From assembly GCA_012932295.1 (NCBI GenBank), contig JAAONU010000075.1:62001-126000 (forward strand): 64,000 nucleotides of DNA, in the 5' to 3' direction. The position numbers and the translations under genes were made by a program. The notes beneath the pieces are model-generated. The model did not search any database. It had not been told where the DNA came from and saw only the letters and a list, made by a program, of their open reading frames with translations. Of the stretch, positions 46,545 to 59,618 are shown piece after piece; within the stretch, counting starts at the first letter, position 1; each line of letters opens with the position of its first letter. The DNA comes from Cyclina sinensis. Lineage: Eukaryota > Mollusca > Bivalvia > Venerida > Veneridae.

Positions 46545-46815
46545 TTAATGGTGGGCAAGACTAGTCAGCCCCTGTCGAAATAGCTCCAGGGAAGGTACTT
46601 GAACCACTGCGGTCGGTAGTGTTCCACAGAACAACGGTTGCCGGAAAGAAGGAATATTTGTAATAATTACATAGGGTGGGGATCTGTCTGTAAGAGAATG
46701 GATGCACATGCCTACCAAAATGGGATGGGGGCTTGACGTTAGAGGAAAGTGGCATTGCAACCAGTTCATGCACTATTTTGTAGAACATAATTAAGCGGGC
46801 ATGGAATCTCATATC
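46545..46815 (-). pseudogene. 3' remnant of a jockey-like reverse transcriptase
   Basis: The minus-strand frames give ARLIMFYKIVHELVAMP, YRQIPTLCNYYKYSFFPATV and VVLWNTTDRSG, the usual C-terminal end of jockey/CR1-type polyproteins (R...L..MYKI..., H...YR, Y..SFFP.TV..WN). It is under 300 bp, with a frame slip between two overlapping frames. Confidence 0.65.
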
Positions 46816-47899
46816 TCAGTCATGTTCGCCATTGGCAGCAAATACCTGTAACTTTGGTGACGTTGATTTTTTTATTGGTGTGTGTGTGAGGGTGGGAGTG
46901 AGTGGATGGGTTAGCCTCTTCAAGAACCCAAGTCGGGCATTTTATTATTTAGGCGATGGATTGAGCACTCAAAAGCACGCACTGGCATACTTCCACAAAG
47001 AGAAATATATGTATTTGTTCCAGCAATAAATGGTGCAGTTTCAGACTACCTGATATCTAGTACTGGGCAACACGAGCTAGGAGTGAGTGATTAAACTTGT
47101 CAAAATGAAAAGTGATATAACATATGAAATGATGGTCAAAAACGAAACAAACACATTATGTTTTACCTTTCTACTTTATTAGTTACAGAATGTAAGAAGA
47201 TATGATCTGGCACAATAAGACAAGAAGTGATATTCTCAGTGATATTCTCCGTCAGAGTAAATTTAGCATTGTTTGTATTTATATACTGTCTCGACTTCAT
47301 TATATAATTACAAAGAATACTAAATTTGTAATAATAAAAACACAAAAAACATCAACATTTATATGCATTTAAAAATCATTCATGTAATTGAGTTATTTCT
47401 ATCAGTTTAAATGTTTAGATGGAAACACTTAACAAACTGAGTAAAGTTTCAAATAAATATCCTTAAATCGTTTACATTATGCTCCAATAACACAGTACAC
47501 ATACAGTATGTCAAGACACTATATTATTTCAGGAAGTTGTGACGAAGGTAAAATTACACTAAGACACATGTCTATCCTAACAAATTCTTAACAGTCTAGC
47601 ACATTAACTTACAACATTTACATAAAGTATCACATACATTGGCACACTGGAATTGAGGATAGTCATTGTGGCAGCATAATTACTCCATGCCACATAAAGT
47701 ACTCATGAGAATACACAGACAACTGCTACAAACATAATAAATTGAAACCAGCGCAAGTGACAAAATAATCACACCCCAGCTCATACACTTCTATGGCACA
47801 ATTAAAATTCGAAACAATACGCTTATGTTACAAAAGTGACAAATTAAGTTTGGCAGACAATTATAATCAATTTAGCCGCATTTTCACCAGACTGTAAAC
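46816..47899. other. Non-coding 3' side of the KDZ gene
   Basis: AT-rich sequence with no protein-like frame. 'tgtgtgtgagggtgggagtg' near 46877 is low complexity. I looked for an inverted end matching sequences right of the KDZ gene and did not find one. Confidence 0.5.
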
Positions 47900-48582
47900 T
47901 TATTCACTGGATAATGAATATAAAGCTTGTAAAATGGCATCATCATCATACTCATCATCACTTTCACTATCCTCTGATTCTGCGTAACTGGATATATTGT
48001 CATATTCACAGATTGTGTTCAGATCATCTACAGGTAAAAATTCAGAATTCAGATCAGAAAATCCTGCATCCTCAACCGTTAGTTTGACCATAGATGCAAA
48101 ACTAGTTTGTGCTAACAGAGATGATGCAGGGAGATACTGCTGGAATGCCTTCAATAATGAATTGTACCACATTTCTATATGTAAACCTTCTTTAATCAAG
48201 ACTGCCTTTTCTCCTGAGACAAAATCTGAAACTACACTAAGAAGACAAGTATACTGATGCATGCACCATTCTAAAGTGGATTGCATTTCTGAGATTACTA
48301 GCTGTTGTTCTTCAGCTGCTCTCTTTGTCATACAATATAATCTCACAGACTGCTGCTTCACCGAAACACGTACAGGAATTACTGTCCTCTCTGTGTATTC
48401 ATCTGCTGATTTGAGGGCATCCCAGAGCATCCCCTCAACTGACTTGATGTCATCAAAATCTAACTTGACTGGCAGATCCACATGTTCCCCACCGACTGCA
48501 TTATAAAGATACAGTTGCTCTTTTATCTTCTTGTTGGTTTTCTTCAACTGTTTGCCCAAACGAACTGCTACAGATTGTCCTC
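47900..48582 (-). CDS. KDZ last exon
   Basis: It encodes GQSVAVRLGKQLKKTNKKIK, YNAVGGEHVDLPVKLDFDDI and VRLYCMTKRAAEEQQLVISE, and ends in an acidic tail (SEDSESDDEYDDDAILQALY) before TAA. 'A..LGK.LKK....I...L..YN' is the KDZ C-terminal helical domain. The uninterrupted 228-codon exon supports a functional history. Confidence 0.8.
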
Positions 48583-51500
48583 CTATAAAACAAAGAATTC
48601 GGTCAGTATAATTACATCTGTATGATATCATCAGCTGCACACTGTTTCAGACTTTGTTCATCCAAGTGGATCAGCAAATGTTTGGTATCAAACCATAACA
48701 ACTAAAAGAATGCCAGGCGGGCAACCTGGTTAAAGAAGAAAAAATAGGGATATGATGGCCCTACACTGCACATCTAGGCACACTGATACAAACAGCAATG
48801 TCAATGAAGGAATCAAGGTAAGTTTACATAATCTCGAAGTTGAAATCTACATACGAAATTCAGGTCCAAATTTCAAAGCCACAGTTTCATAAACTATAAT
48901 TAGGCCAAAGTAAATGTCAGTTACTTACTTGCAAACTTCTTCATTAAATCCAACAAGAACAGTCTCTCAGCTGCAGTCTGCTGCAGTTTCTCCAGAACTT
49001 TATGACGAGTTTTCTCCTTTGCCGTCTTTAAAGACTGTAGGTAGGCAGGATCTGTACTGACCCAGGACACACCAGCACTCTTCCTGTACTTTTTTTTCTT
49101 TTGACTCTAACCTTTTAAACAATACAGAGGAGCTGAATGACATATCAGTTTCTTTCTTTACACAATTACGGGACCTGATACAGCAGATTTGCATTAAATA
49201 TGTGTAATCTACACTGACCTGAAACTGTAAATTTTGAGGCAAGCAGATTTTGTACTAACCATTAATGCACAAGAAGAAGTCCTCAAGGATGAATCTTTCA
49301 TTCATACTTTCTGCATACTATATCTGAACTATACTACAGAAAATGAAGGAAAAAACAACAGTATTTTGTGTGAATCAAACTGTTAAAATACCTTCTCCTA
49401 TCTTTGCTGGAATCCATTGGTGACACCAGTCTGAAAATTGTAGAAAGCAATTAATTAGCATTCACAATAATGCATTTATAGTCAATAGCTCATATCCTAA
49501 ACAGTATTCTTACAGCATACATGCTTTTTTCAATTTGACATTTTTCTATCAATTGTTTAATAACACACTGAACACAATTCAGTTTCCTACGACCTTTAAT
49601 TCAAAGTCAGCATATGACAGTACTTCAAATGAATGGATGGATTTTTGATGTTGACCTTAAAAATTGCAAGTGCTGATTTCATATTACAAGACATGGACAA
49701 GATCTAAGTACTAGTAAGATCCAGATTATATATTCTGCATATTAAAAGGACCAAGCATCTTCCGAAATACCAAACAGACTTATAAAGTTTGTTAAATATC
49801 ATGTTAGTTCTTTTAATAGTTACATGTTAAAGCATATTATTTTAGTTATAGCTCAGTGTGTACACCAGTCCCCTGCAATTCTGTTTAGCTGTAGGATATA
49901 CCTGTTGCTGTGGTTTGTCAATTCTTCAACTGCTAGACTGTACTGTTCTTTTGGTGTTAGAGAAACTCTGTCTGCAAGAGAATTCAGATTCAAGGCATAT
50001 TACTGAAGGTTCTCCACATAGGAAAGTAAAGTGCATAGTGAGCTCAGTGATCTTACCCTTATTCTACATGCAATATCATTTGCTTTCTTTAAACAGTGTG
50101 TTTGTGGTAAGTTAGCTTGTTTTTCATCAAACATGGATCCTAGTAAATTATTGATTAGCATTAAAAATGAAAGCTGGGCACCATGCATGTATGCATTTTA
50201 ATTTGATTTCTCAACTGTGTTAAGCATTAATCAAATTATTGAAAACAGGCACATATGTAGGCTAAAGTATAAGTGCGTATAAAAACAAACAAGCTTAAAT
50301 TTTTCAATGAAGTATAAGCTCATACCAACAATAAGTGCAGAAAATCGTCTCCAAATTAATGTAAGTGTATGCACTTAATTTGCAGATTATTAAAAACATT
50401 TACCAATGGAAATCACTTCTTGCATAAATATTCTCTGTATGTGAGCTGCAGCAACTATTTAAGAAAATCTATTAAAGATCAAATGAAAAAAACCGTACCA
50501 TTTGATTTGCCTCTTTCACATGAGAGCCGCTCCTCATCAAACCAACTTTTCACAAAGTCCACTGAGATACCTATAATTATAGATACAATTACTTTTTGGG
50601 TTGGCACCCATCATTACAATTTTTGTTTAACTGCTATAACACAGGAGTAGTAGCATGTTCACAATTTAACTTGAACAGTTTACAGATTATACAGTGGAGC
50701 AAGCAACCAGAATATGCTTTTTGTTGTTATATTATCTTTACCTACATCACTGTACAGTTTCACACAAGTTTAAATTCTGTATTTAAACAATGACAGATTT
50801 CATTCCTGAAAGACTGGTGGTACACTTTCAGTCAAACTACTAGACTTGTCCTGCAAAAATGCAATTATTTCGTTACATAAATTATGTTTTTGTTAAAATG
50901 GTCGATTTTTTTCCTATAGTGAAAACTTCAGATGAACTTTGAAAACCAAATGCAATATGCAATATTTGTTATCAAAATCTTTCACAGTTCAAGCTCTAGG
51001 AAAAGTTAATAAAATACCTGGAAAAGGTGCCAGTATCTCTTGTAAGGCCTCCTGACTTTTTCTCTCAATATCAATGGCTCTTTCTATTTTCTCAGGAAGA
51101 ACTGTGCCTAAATAACAATAAGAGCTGTAGGAAGGGCACTTTACTTTATTGTCAGACTACTTAATGAAGCTGTCACTTTGTAGATGAACGTAAATACAGG
51201 TTTAAATGTCAAACAAAAGGAATATTAAGGCATTATTCGGTGGAAGAATTTTCTCAAAGAGCTATAATGTTATTTTCTTCCACATCTTTTAAACACTTGT
51301 TTAAAGTGTGACCTTACCTTCACATCTCATCCCGGTGATTAGTGTGCCAAGTTATTTAATGTCTCTCATGTTGTACAATTTACAGCACTGACATGTACAA
51401 TATATGTAACCTAAGCTTCACCTTTAAACATCTGTATGAGAGACGACAAATGGGAAAAAGGGCATACAAATATTTGTTATTCTTTTGAAATACAGTGAAT

Positions 51501-54500
51501 TGAAAGAATTTGGATGCTGTAAATGACAAGCCATCTCATTAAATAGAACGTTTTCGACCAAATGAGCATCTTTGCATATTGATTCAATTTATAGAGGCAT
51601 GAGAAAGTTCCAGTTTAGACAAGTCACAGATGAGACTTTAATATGTAAATCAATTCAAGAAATTTTGCTTCTTCAGGACAAGGTTCAAATGACTATTAAT
51701 CTAGGCACATTTTAATTTTTTAGTACAACAGATACCTAATTTGTCTTTCATCTTTTTTCCATAATGCAGAAGAGCATCGGTCAGGAGATCCACCCTGTTT
51801 TCTGCAGTCATCTCCTTTGTAATTCGGGAAAACTTTCCTAAGTACGACCAGATCCTCTCCATACACTCGCCGTCAGTTAATCCAAGGCCTTCAACACGTC
51901 TTGGACTGAACAAAACCTATCATATATTGGAACATGTAGATTCTCCCCTCTTGCATTAATGTAGTAGCAGTTGTTTTAACTAGAAATCAGTCATAGCAAA
52001 ACCTTTCATGAAACTTATTTAGATGCATGATCTGGAAGCTGAAATATACTGACGTGCTTGACCCTACTATTTTTCTGTTTGTCTTACTCTTGTTCAGTGT
52101 ATATTTGACTATCAACAAAGTTTATTGTTAAAATAGTTATAATTTGATAAAAATACCTGACAATCAACTTTGTGACCATATGCATGGAACACAGGGATGG
52201 AGAAGGTGGTCCTCTCTAGCAGAGTATCCTGATTATTTTTCTGAATTTCAAAAAAGGTCAAGAAGTCACCAAAAGAAAAGAGTAATAAGAATTCAGAAAG
52301 AAGTCTTTCTTTACAATTCTTTCAAAAACAGTTCTAATATAAGTTTACACAACCGATACCTATAAAGTTTATATGTGAATCATCAATTGTTAGAAACATT
52401 TAATTCAACATAACCCTTTCCAACTATCAAACAGTCGGAGTAGAATTGTTATGCATGTAATTTTTCTGAATCTCAGTTGACTTAACAGAAGATTTATACT
52501 GGTGAAAACGTAGTGCAAATTACATAGCAAAAGTCAGTACCTCTCTCTGACTCATACAAGAATATCATGATGGTCCTGGATCTTTACCTGAGTACCACCA
52601 TTCAAGGTCAATGAAAGAATCAAGGTAAGTTCATCCAACACAGAAGTTGAAATTTGTATTCAAGATTGTACAACTAGAGATAGTTTCAAAAAAAGTAAAA
52701 AGGTAATTAGGTAAAGGACAATGTCCACTAATGTAGAAGTTGAAATCTGCATATAAAATTATCAGTACAATTTAACATACTTTAGCTGCAAAACCAAGAT
52801 TAAATTATATACCATCATTTTAGTTCAAAGCTAAAAAGTGTCTGAAAAAATGATTTTCACAGATTTTATATTTTACACAACTAGGGTCCTGGTGGCAGGG
52901 CCAATTTCGATGACAGGGGCATAACATGATCAATCTTGGTAGAGGTCCACTAGACAATGCAACAAAATATATTAAGATCCCAGGCTTTGCAGTTTCAGAA
53001 CCTCACACCAAATTTCAGAGACCTGGGCCAGGTAGTTTCAGACTAGAATATTTTTGAAGTTTTTCCTATTGGTTGCCCTAGCAACCTCAGCTGTGCATGA
53101 AATAGAATTCTTTGAGCAACTTTCAAAGAGTTTCATGCAAGAAACATCACTGTCAAGTTTCATCAACTCTCATCCAGTTGTTTAGGTGAAGAGGTCATTT
53201 AAAGTAAAAAGCTGATGATGACTGACAGACACAGACTACTCAGAAAAGCTCAGCATGAGTTCGAAGTTCTCAGGTGAGATAAAAAAAGAAATGTAAATTC
53301 TGTCAAGTGAACAGAATATTATGCCAAGAGGTATGCCAATGTCATGGCCATCCATTTTGATCCAAACCTTACAAAAAGTGTTTTAGTATCATTTCATTTA
53401 TTACTAACAGAAATAGTTTTTTTAGCTTTTAAAAATATATTGATCGATTTCCTGAAATAGGGAATGGCATGTGAGTTTTATCACCACAGCAGCCACCACT
53501 TTCCATTTCTGGGTTTAGTATCTAACAGGCATCAAAAGAAATGCTCAAGAATTTACAAATTGCCTTTCAAAATGAAAATTACCCTTTGGATTAGCACTTA
53601 AATACCTTCAGATGTCGATACAGATTGCAAGCAATATCATACATGAGATGGATCTTTGCATTTTCACCATGTTCTTCCACAAGTTTTGTCAGCAGAAAAA
53701 CAGAGTATCCCAGCCTGGAAAATCGAAGCTTCAAATTAATAAACTATTCGCTAAAATTCATACATGTATTTCTGCATGTACAGTTTATGATTTAATGTGA
53801 CATGAAGCAACTGTTATATACAATATTTAATTAATAAACTTTCACATACTGTGAGTCATAAAGGAATATTATCCATCTACTGCTTATACTTATTATTCAC
53901 TAAACTCAAAAAGGTATTAAATAAATTTTTGAACTGTTTATTAGAATGAAGAACATTCAAATTAAAGTCAAGGTTATTTACAGTCTCTTCTGATTTTATT
54001 GTATACACTGAATACTGATAGTAGGAAACAAATTGAACACAGAAATCAATCTGACTGAAGTTCATGATCTCCCTACAGTTAGATCTGAAGACGACGCATT
54101 CATTCCTGTCTTCTCGATAACCTGGAATTCCCACTATTTTATTTATATCTCAGCCAATGACACTGCAGCTTATGAGGCGTCTCGATAGCTTTCCTGTACA
54201 CAATGCATGTTCAAACAGCGTGTAAACTTCCCTAGCATAACAATATTTATTAGTGGAGATTGAAAGTGCTTAGACATTTTGAAAAATTAATCCCAAACAT
54301 AAATCTCATTCTTTTGAAGGATTTTGACAAATAAAAATTTAACTGAGTTCGGTGACAGTTTATACATGCAGATAATTGTTTGGGACCCCAGCTATATAAG
54401 TAGATTTTCACAAGTTGAACATTTACTTCCATGCGGGTGGAAGCGTTGCTCTGACTGGCTGATGGATAGGTCACGAGAAGGTGACCTTCTACTGGTCGTC

Positions 54501-57500
54501 CTCTGATCCTATTAGCATAGGAATGTTTAGGATTTGATTTTAATCAGACTGATATGGGGATGTAACTTTAATATTTTTTCCTTAATTACTTACAGATCGT
54601 GATCTTGGTCATGAAGTTTATGACAGTTTGTCAGCATTCACTGCTGACAAGTGCAGAACTAAAAAGATATGACTTGGTTTGCTTTATTAGAGTAAAGTTA
54701 CCTCTCTCCATGTCTTAAGCTGAAAAACATTTTGGGTATCTCATGTCGACATGCACAATCAAAAACAGCTGTCTCAGACAACTTTTTGTTTTTATGTTTT
54801 GACCTCAAATTGTTCCCTGCCTGGAACTCACTGCAGCTCTGCAAATACATATTATAAACACATACACTTGAAGAAAAAAACATTAACAGCCTTACTCAAT
54901 TAGCACTGACAGTCTATCACAATAGACTAACACCTTATAATTCTTGAGTGTTCTCCATTCAAAACAAGATTTTATCAAATTTTAACATAAAACAACTGAA
55001 GTCATACCCTGTTAAGTACTTGACTTCAAATGACCGTATTTTTTTATACTAGCTATAAGTAGATGTCATTCTTTTGACATTATACTGTATAGATTTTCTG
55101 AAGCTGTAATCCATTTTAAAAGAGACAGATGACAATAATCGATTACAGTAGTTGTAATGGTTATTCTGATAACAAGGAATTCACCATGTCAGGCTCTGAA
55201 CTCAAATTTTCCACAATTATCCAGTAACAAAACAGATCTGCAACAAGTATCAGTGTTGATATGCCAGTAATGCTGACAACATTGAACATTACTATTTAAT
55301 CTTAAGATACTGTACATACCATTTCCTGACATTTTTTGTCTGCTGTATATTCTTCCATAAAAGTGTCCACCTCTTCTTGGTCAACAAACAAACGCCTGTC
55401 ATGTTTTGCATCTCTCCACTGTTTACCGGAGGATTCCTTAGGTACAAGCTGGAAGTCTGCATCACAGCTATATACTTTTATGGATGACTGGAAATGGTAG
55501 ATTCATGTGTTCTCATAGAAAGTACATAAAATCAAATGTTAAAGATCTCATTTTTATGTTATTAATATAGCACATAGACCAGATAAAATAACTGTCTTCT
55601 TCAGTGCTGAAATGTCTCTCTCTTGATCTGTTGGTAGTGCAGAAAATTTATACTCATGGAAATTTAAAACAATAATTTCTTATCTGATTAATTGAACTGA
55701 CATGTCAGGCAGTCAAACTTCAGCTGACTGTAACACAGGAGGGGAAGAGGGGGAGTTAGTTTGGTTAAAACACAAAAATCAAACAAACCTGATAACAAGC
55801 TGGACAACTGGATCCATCATCAAGACCTTCGCATATCGTATGAACATTTTCAGTCTTGTAAAAGAAATGACAAAATTCATCAGATGTTTCTGCTATTAGC
55901 AATTTGTAGAGATCTTTTATCTGGAAAGAAATCAGATTTTATGTGTATCAAGTGGAATATGATTATTTTAAAGACCTATTGTAGAGCTGACATTGATAGA
56001 AAATTTTATTAAAAGCAAATGCCAATGATATAGTGATATATCAAGTCAAATAGTAAATATATAAAGATGTTGAATACTTATTATAAATACTGACATCATA
56101 ATGTTGGATATGCTTATTTATATGAATTTCTGTGGAAAACATTATGCAGAGATGTTAACTAAGAATTATTATTTCCTATATTTATTGCTTTGTGACATTC
56201 TAGATTGTATCGATATTCTAAACTGGAAATCATAACCGGGTATATCAATTAAGATGATAGTGACATTCTCAATACTGAACACTGTTCATTCCAGTCAGAC
56301 TGGGGCAATATTCTTAAGAAATTTTCCATAGCTCAAGGTCATAGCAGACATTAAACTGGAGTAATGTAAGATAAGGGAACATGCTTCACAGAAATGATTA
56401 AACTGCACACAGAGAGGGTTTTGTCAATCAATGGTTGAGGTCTTGCATTTACATCATCTTCAAATAAATAATAAGATAAGCAAAGGTTGTAAATGTGAGA
56501 GATCAGCAATTCCATGTATAAATAGTGCAATAATCTGTCAACTTAAAGTTCTCTATCTTAATGAACATCATTATCTGTTTCATAAGTAGTTACATGTACT
56601 TTTGCAAAATGAAATAATAAAAAGTTATGCTTAACAAATGAACAAGAAAGTTAAACAGCACATGATAAATGTCAGATTAAACAAGAAAAAGGGTGTACCG
56701 GCTGATTAATATATGTCTTGAAATGCTTGCTGGTACGTGCTTCCAAAGCATTGCAGAAGCTCCTAACTGAAACTGCATTTTCTATCATAAGACCACACAA
56801 CCAGAACATGAAGTCAAAATGGAATGCAACCTTGGGATATTTCGGTGAAGCAGGCCACAGTCTAAATTTTATCAGCCTTACAGCTTCACATTCACATTTG
56901 CAGAACTGTATAGATCTCACATGTTGACGACCTATAAAAATTTAACAATTGTGTATCAAAATTTAGAGTGGCAAGTTAAAGGGAAATACTCAAGCCAAAG
57001 GGATCTCTTTTGTTACCTTATTTAACTTATAGGAAATTTTCATCTAATTTCCTAAACTTACTTGTAACACACTGTAATATTGTGGCTACTGAAGTTCTTC
57101 AGCTTTTGATGACAGACAGAAACCACATATACATATATAATTTTATGATTGACAAAAATGCAAAAATAATGATATACTTAAATACAGTTCTAAGATGAAG
57201 CACAGAATTATTTTAACCATAAATGTATAAAACAAATCCAAACCTTACATCTGCCCAAGCCCCAGATTTAAAAAAAAAACAACAGCAACTAACACAATGT
57301 AAGCTTGTCTGACTATACAAAAAAGCAGTTTTATTTTTAGTGTAGAATAACTTTACCTTTATCATCCACAACAACCATCTGCTTAAAGTACACTGTACTG
57401 CAATTGTGACCTGGCAATGTCCATGGCAAAGTTTTAGGACAAAAACACAGGTAAGCTTCATTCTGTAACAGAAATATTGCACTAAGTAGGTCATCAGTTG

Positions 57501-59610
57501 GATATGGATTTATTGGTAGCATATGTGTACGTTGTACCAAATGTATGTCTGTAATCATTGACTTGTTTTTATTCTTATAATTCAATTTTTTGTGAGCTTT
57601 AGTGTCAGTTTAGTTTAAGTTTCATGATGAATTTCAACCCACTAAAGTATTTACACTAATTACAGGTCTTCCTTGCTGAACTATATTCATGGCTCACTCT
57701 GTTTATCTCAATCAGTGAATAGGTACCTTTGGAGAAAATTTAAGGATTTCAACAAGTATGTGATTTTCCTGTCTGATGACTGCTGGTACTATTCTAATGA
57801 GGGTATGAAGTAAATAATTCTTTACATTACCTTCCAAACTTCAAAAATATGAAGATGAGGATAGTTGTGGCACAACTGGAGGCAACTCAGACATAGTGTC
57901 TCCCAACAACAACAGTCCACACATCTGAATAGCTGGTCACATGCTCTGCATAAGACACAACATTTGGGATCAGGTGACTGCAGGCTTATGTATGCAGTCC
58001 TGAAACTCTCTCCCAGACTTTCCCACTCTTCCATACGTTTTTTCTTCTCTTGGTCATACCGACTGACAAGAACTGAAATAAGAATTTTAATGGACTTTCA
58101 GAAACATACCTAAACAACTCTATGTCGAAACGTTTCAATTTGAAGCTTTTGAATAATTGCATAAATACACTGTTCAGAAATCAACATACAAAAATAAACA
58201 CATTTACATGCATAATTTCAGTCATCTCTGTTTGTATACAACCATACATGTACATTTTTTTCTGTGCAAAAATGGGTTCAAGAAAATATTTGACAGTGAA
58301 AGATAGCAAGTTTTTGTTGCAGATTTAGGAGGGTATATGAAAAATATCCTCCAGCAATAACAATCTATAGGTAAAATCAATAAAACAAATGATTTAGTAC
58401 TAGTTCTGACCAATTGATGATACAAAAATGAACATCAACTTTTTAGGGAATCAGACATAAAATCAAACTGTATAAGGTGCGGAATTACTGAGACCAGAAT
58501 AATCATCAAGAAAATCTTTGATATGTATCTTAATATTCCTATTAAATCCACTCCATCTCATCAGTGATCACACCTATTCTCTCTCTCTCTCTCTCATACA
58601 CACCTTTTACTAAATGCTGAACATTAGGATTTTCTGAAATCCTGTTGGGTCATCACATAGGTGAAGTATAGTTACCCCCCTCTTGCAAGTGTTACAAAGA
58701 AGCAAAAAAATTTGACTGGCGGTCCCTTGAACAGCACAGATATGACTTCAGACTAATAATGTTTTTTCAAGATCATCCATAACATCAGAGATATTAACCT
58801 CAACTTCAGCTTATTACTGCCAAAAGTCAATCCTGCCTATACTGGGCAGGCACTGATTATAACAGGCAGGCCCAAATTAACCTTCCATCCTATATATTGA
58901 AACCTACCAGACTCAGATAGACTGTAAACACCATTAACTTCCTACAAATTCAAGTTTCGTCTGAATACTATAAATGATCTTTTCTCCACAGTATCACTCT
59001 ACAGAAATATCTAACTATGAATGTTGCTGACTTGCCTGCAACCCAGTGGACAATTTCAGGCTGGCAGTGTCCAGCATACTATATTAGAACAGCCAATCAA
59101 GTTTTTATTTTTTGTGTTTCTGGTCTTCACTTTATCCTGACATTGATTCTCATGCCAGGTTTTTACTTCTTTCACCTCTTACTAAGTCTGGCATGCAGTC
59201 TTACCTGTAATATACAATATCCATAACACTGGCTAGAGGGGAGATAAAGATATGTCAGAAAATTTTTGGATTTATGTCACAGAATTATGCAATCGGCTAT
59301 GTATACCAAAACTGATGTTAACTGAACCAACAGTCTAGCTTAAATCATCACTAGAATATTAATTTAACATACCTGCATCGTCATGTGACTCTGGGCCATT
59401 TGGTTCAATACTGGCACTGGCAGGGGAGAGGTCAAGGCTATTACCAGGGCATATGGATGCTGCATCATGCTGGCATTCTTTCGATTTCTCCCATGTCTCA
59501 CTGACAAGCGTTGTCCTATGCTGATAACCTGTATAAACTCTGTGTACGGAATGTAGTTTTCTCTTTCTTATCATAGGCATTTGAAAAGCACTTGATGGCA
59601 TTACATTCAT
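47900..59610 (-). CDS. KDZ (Kyakuja-Dileera-Zisupton) transposase gene, about 16 exons
   Basis: Exons on the minus strand, 5' to 3': 59610-59373, 58072-57831, 57462-57357, 56931-56699, 55920-55789, 55487-55320, 54838-54702, 53714-53606, 52240-52157, 51916-51736, 51107-51018, 50570-50499, 50139 to about 49899, about 49427-49392, 49083-48929 and 48582-47900. All but the 50139 region join in phase with GT-AG borders. The order is the KDZ one: CxC cysteine cluster, C-C-C patch, CPAC, catalytic core with CDADF, CRHEIP, YDIAC, FHAYGHKVDCQ, GLTDGECMERIWSYL and a helical C-terminus. KDZ enzymes are DDE-type transposases. The expected DGNF reads DADF. An in-frame TAA sits at 50000-50002. ATG 59608-59610 is the first Met after an upstream stop. 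The many introns and intact motifs allow a domesticated gene; family naming is from motifs. Confidence 0.85.
48929..49083 (-). CDS. KDZ penultimate exon
   Basis: It encodes KSAGVSWVSTDPAYLQSLKT, then KTRHKVLEKLQQTAAERLF and DLMKKFA, a helical, charged stretch. Phase 1 at the donor 'gcaa|gtaagt' joins the last exon cleanly. Confidence 0.6.
49899..50139 (-). CDS. KDZ exon 13 with in-frame TAA
   Basis: The frame entering from 50570-50499 reads GSMFDEKQANLPQTHCLKKA and stays open to ENLQ, then TAA (50000-50002), then continues in the same frame as YALNLNSLADRVSLTPKEQY up to donor 'acag|gtatat' near 49899. Splicing out an internal GT-AG segment (donor after 50057, acceptor 'cttgcag') would avoid the stop but put the rest one base out of phase. 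So I read one exon with a nonsense codon, or a sequence error. Confidence 0.45.
51736..51916 (-). CDS. KDZ exon 10: glutamate motif
   Basis: It encodes FSPRRVEGLGLTDGECMERI, WSYLGKFSRITKEM and ENRVDLLTDALLHYGKKM. 'G.GLTDGE..ER.WS' is the signature carrying the catalytic glutamate. It ends in phase 1 at 'attag|gtatct'. Confidence 0.8.
52880..53280 (-). mobile_element. Fragment of the GCTCACCTGAGC family, reversed
   Basis: 'Ttctcaggtgagat' at about 53268 is the family head read on the other strand. 'Gaggtccactagacaatgca' and 'cctggtggcagggccaattt' are the reverse of the blocks at 19105-19700. It lies in the KDZ intron between exons 8 and 9, with the family head toward exon 8. Confidence 0.6.
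53606..53714 (-). CDS. KDZ exon 8: YDIAC motif
   Basis: LGYSVFLLTKLVEEHGENAK leads to IHLMYDIACNLYRHLK. 'YDIAC' is the second catalytic motif of KDZ transposases. Clean borders are 'ttccag' and 'aag|gtattt'. Confidence 0.8.
55320..55487 (-). CDS. KDZ exon 6: first catalytic region
   Basis: It has 56 codons, phase 0 to 0: SSIKVYSCDADFQLVPKESS, then RRLFVDQEEVDTFMEEY. KDZ transposases have 'DGNF.L' here, the first catalytic aspartate. In this copy the motif is DADF, which keeps the aspartate but not Gly-Asn. Confidence 0.7.
56699..56931 (-). CDS. KDZ exon 4: pre-core segment
   Basis: It encodes HVRSIQFCKCECEAVRLIKF, LWPASPKYPKVAFHFDFMFW and a helical AVSVRSFCNALEA. 'CxC' followed by 'WPAsp..P..AF' is a standard KDZ feature upstream of the catalytic domain. 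The acceptor is 'ttttatag' and the donor 'ccg|gtacac'. Confidence 0.75.
57831..58072 (-). CDS. KDZ exon 2: CxC cysteine cluster
   Basis: After a charged helix (RYDQEKKKRMEEWESLGES) comes CCVLCRACDQLFRCVDCCCW and ETLCLSCLQLCHNYPHLHIF. The CxxCxxC..(R)CxxC...CxxC...H...H order is the CxC-type zinc cluster found before KDZ transposase domains. It is probably DNA-binding. Confidence 0.85.
58577..58595. repeat. CT dinucleotide microsatellite
   Basis: A run of about nine CT units inside KDZ intron 1. Confidence 0.9.
59373..59610 (-). CDS. KDZ exon 1
   Basis: It starts MNVMPSSAFQMPMIRKRKLH, with a basic patch (RKRK) that could be a nuclear localisation signal, then a polar Ser/Pro/Glu stretch. It ends 'gatgcag|gtatgt', phase 1. 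Its ATG lies 8 bases from the end of the fold-back element at 59619. Confidence 0.55.
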
Positions 59611-59618
59611 TGATTTAC

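Noticed and set aside
57213..57494. Minus-strand 93-codon frame as a separate gene
   Set aside because: It overlaps KDZ exon 3 in another frame; the exon 57462-57357 is supported by phase and borders.
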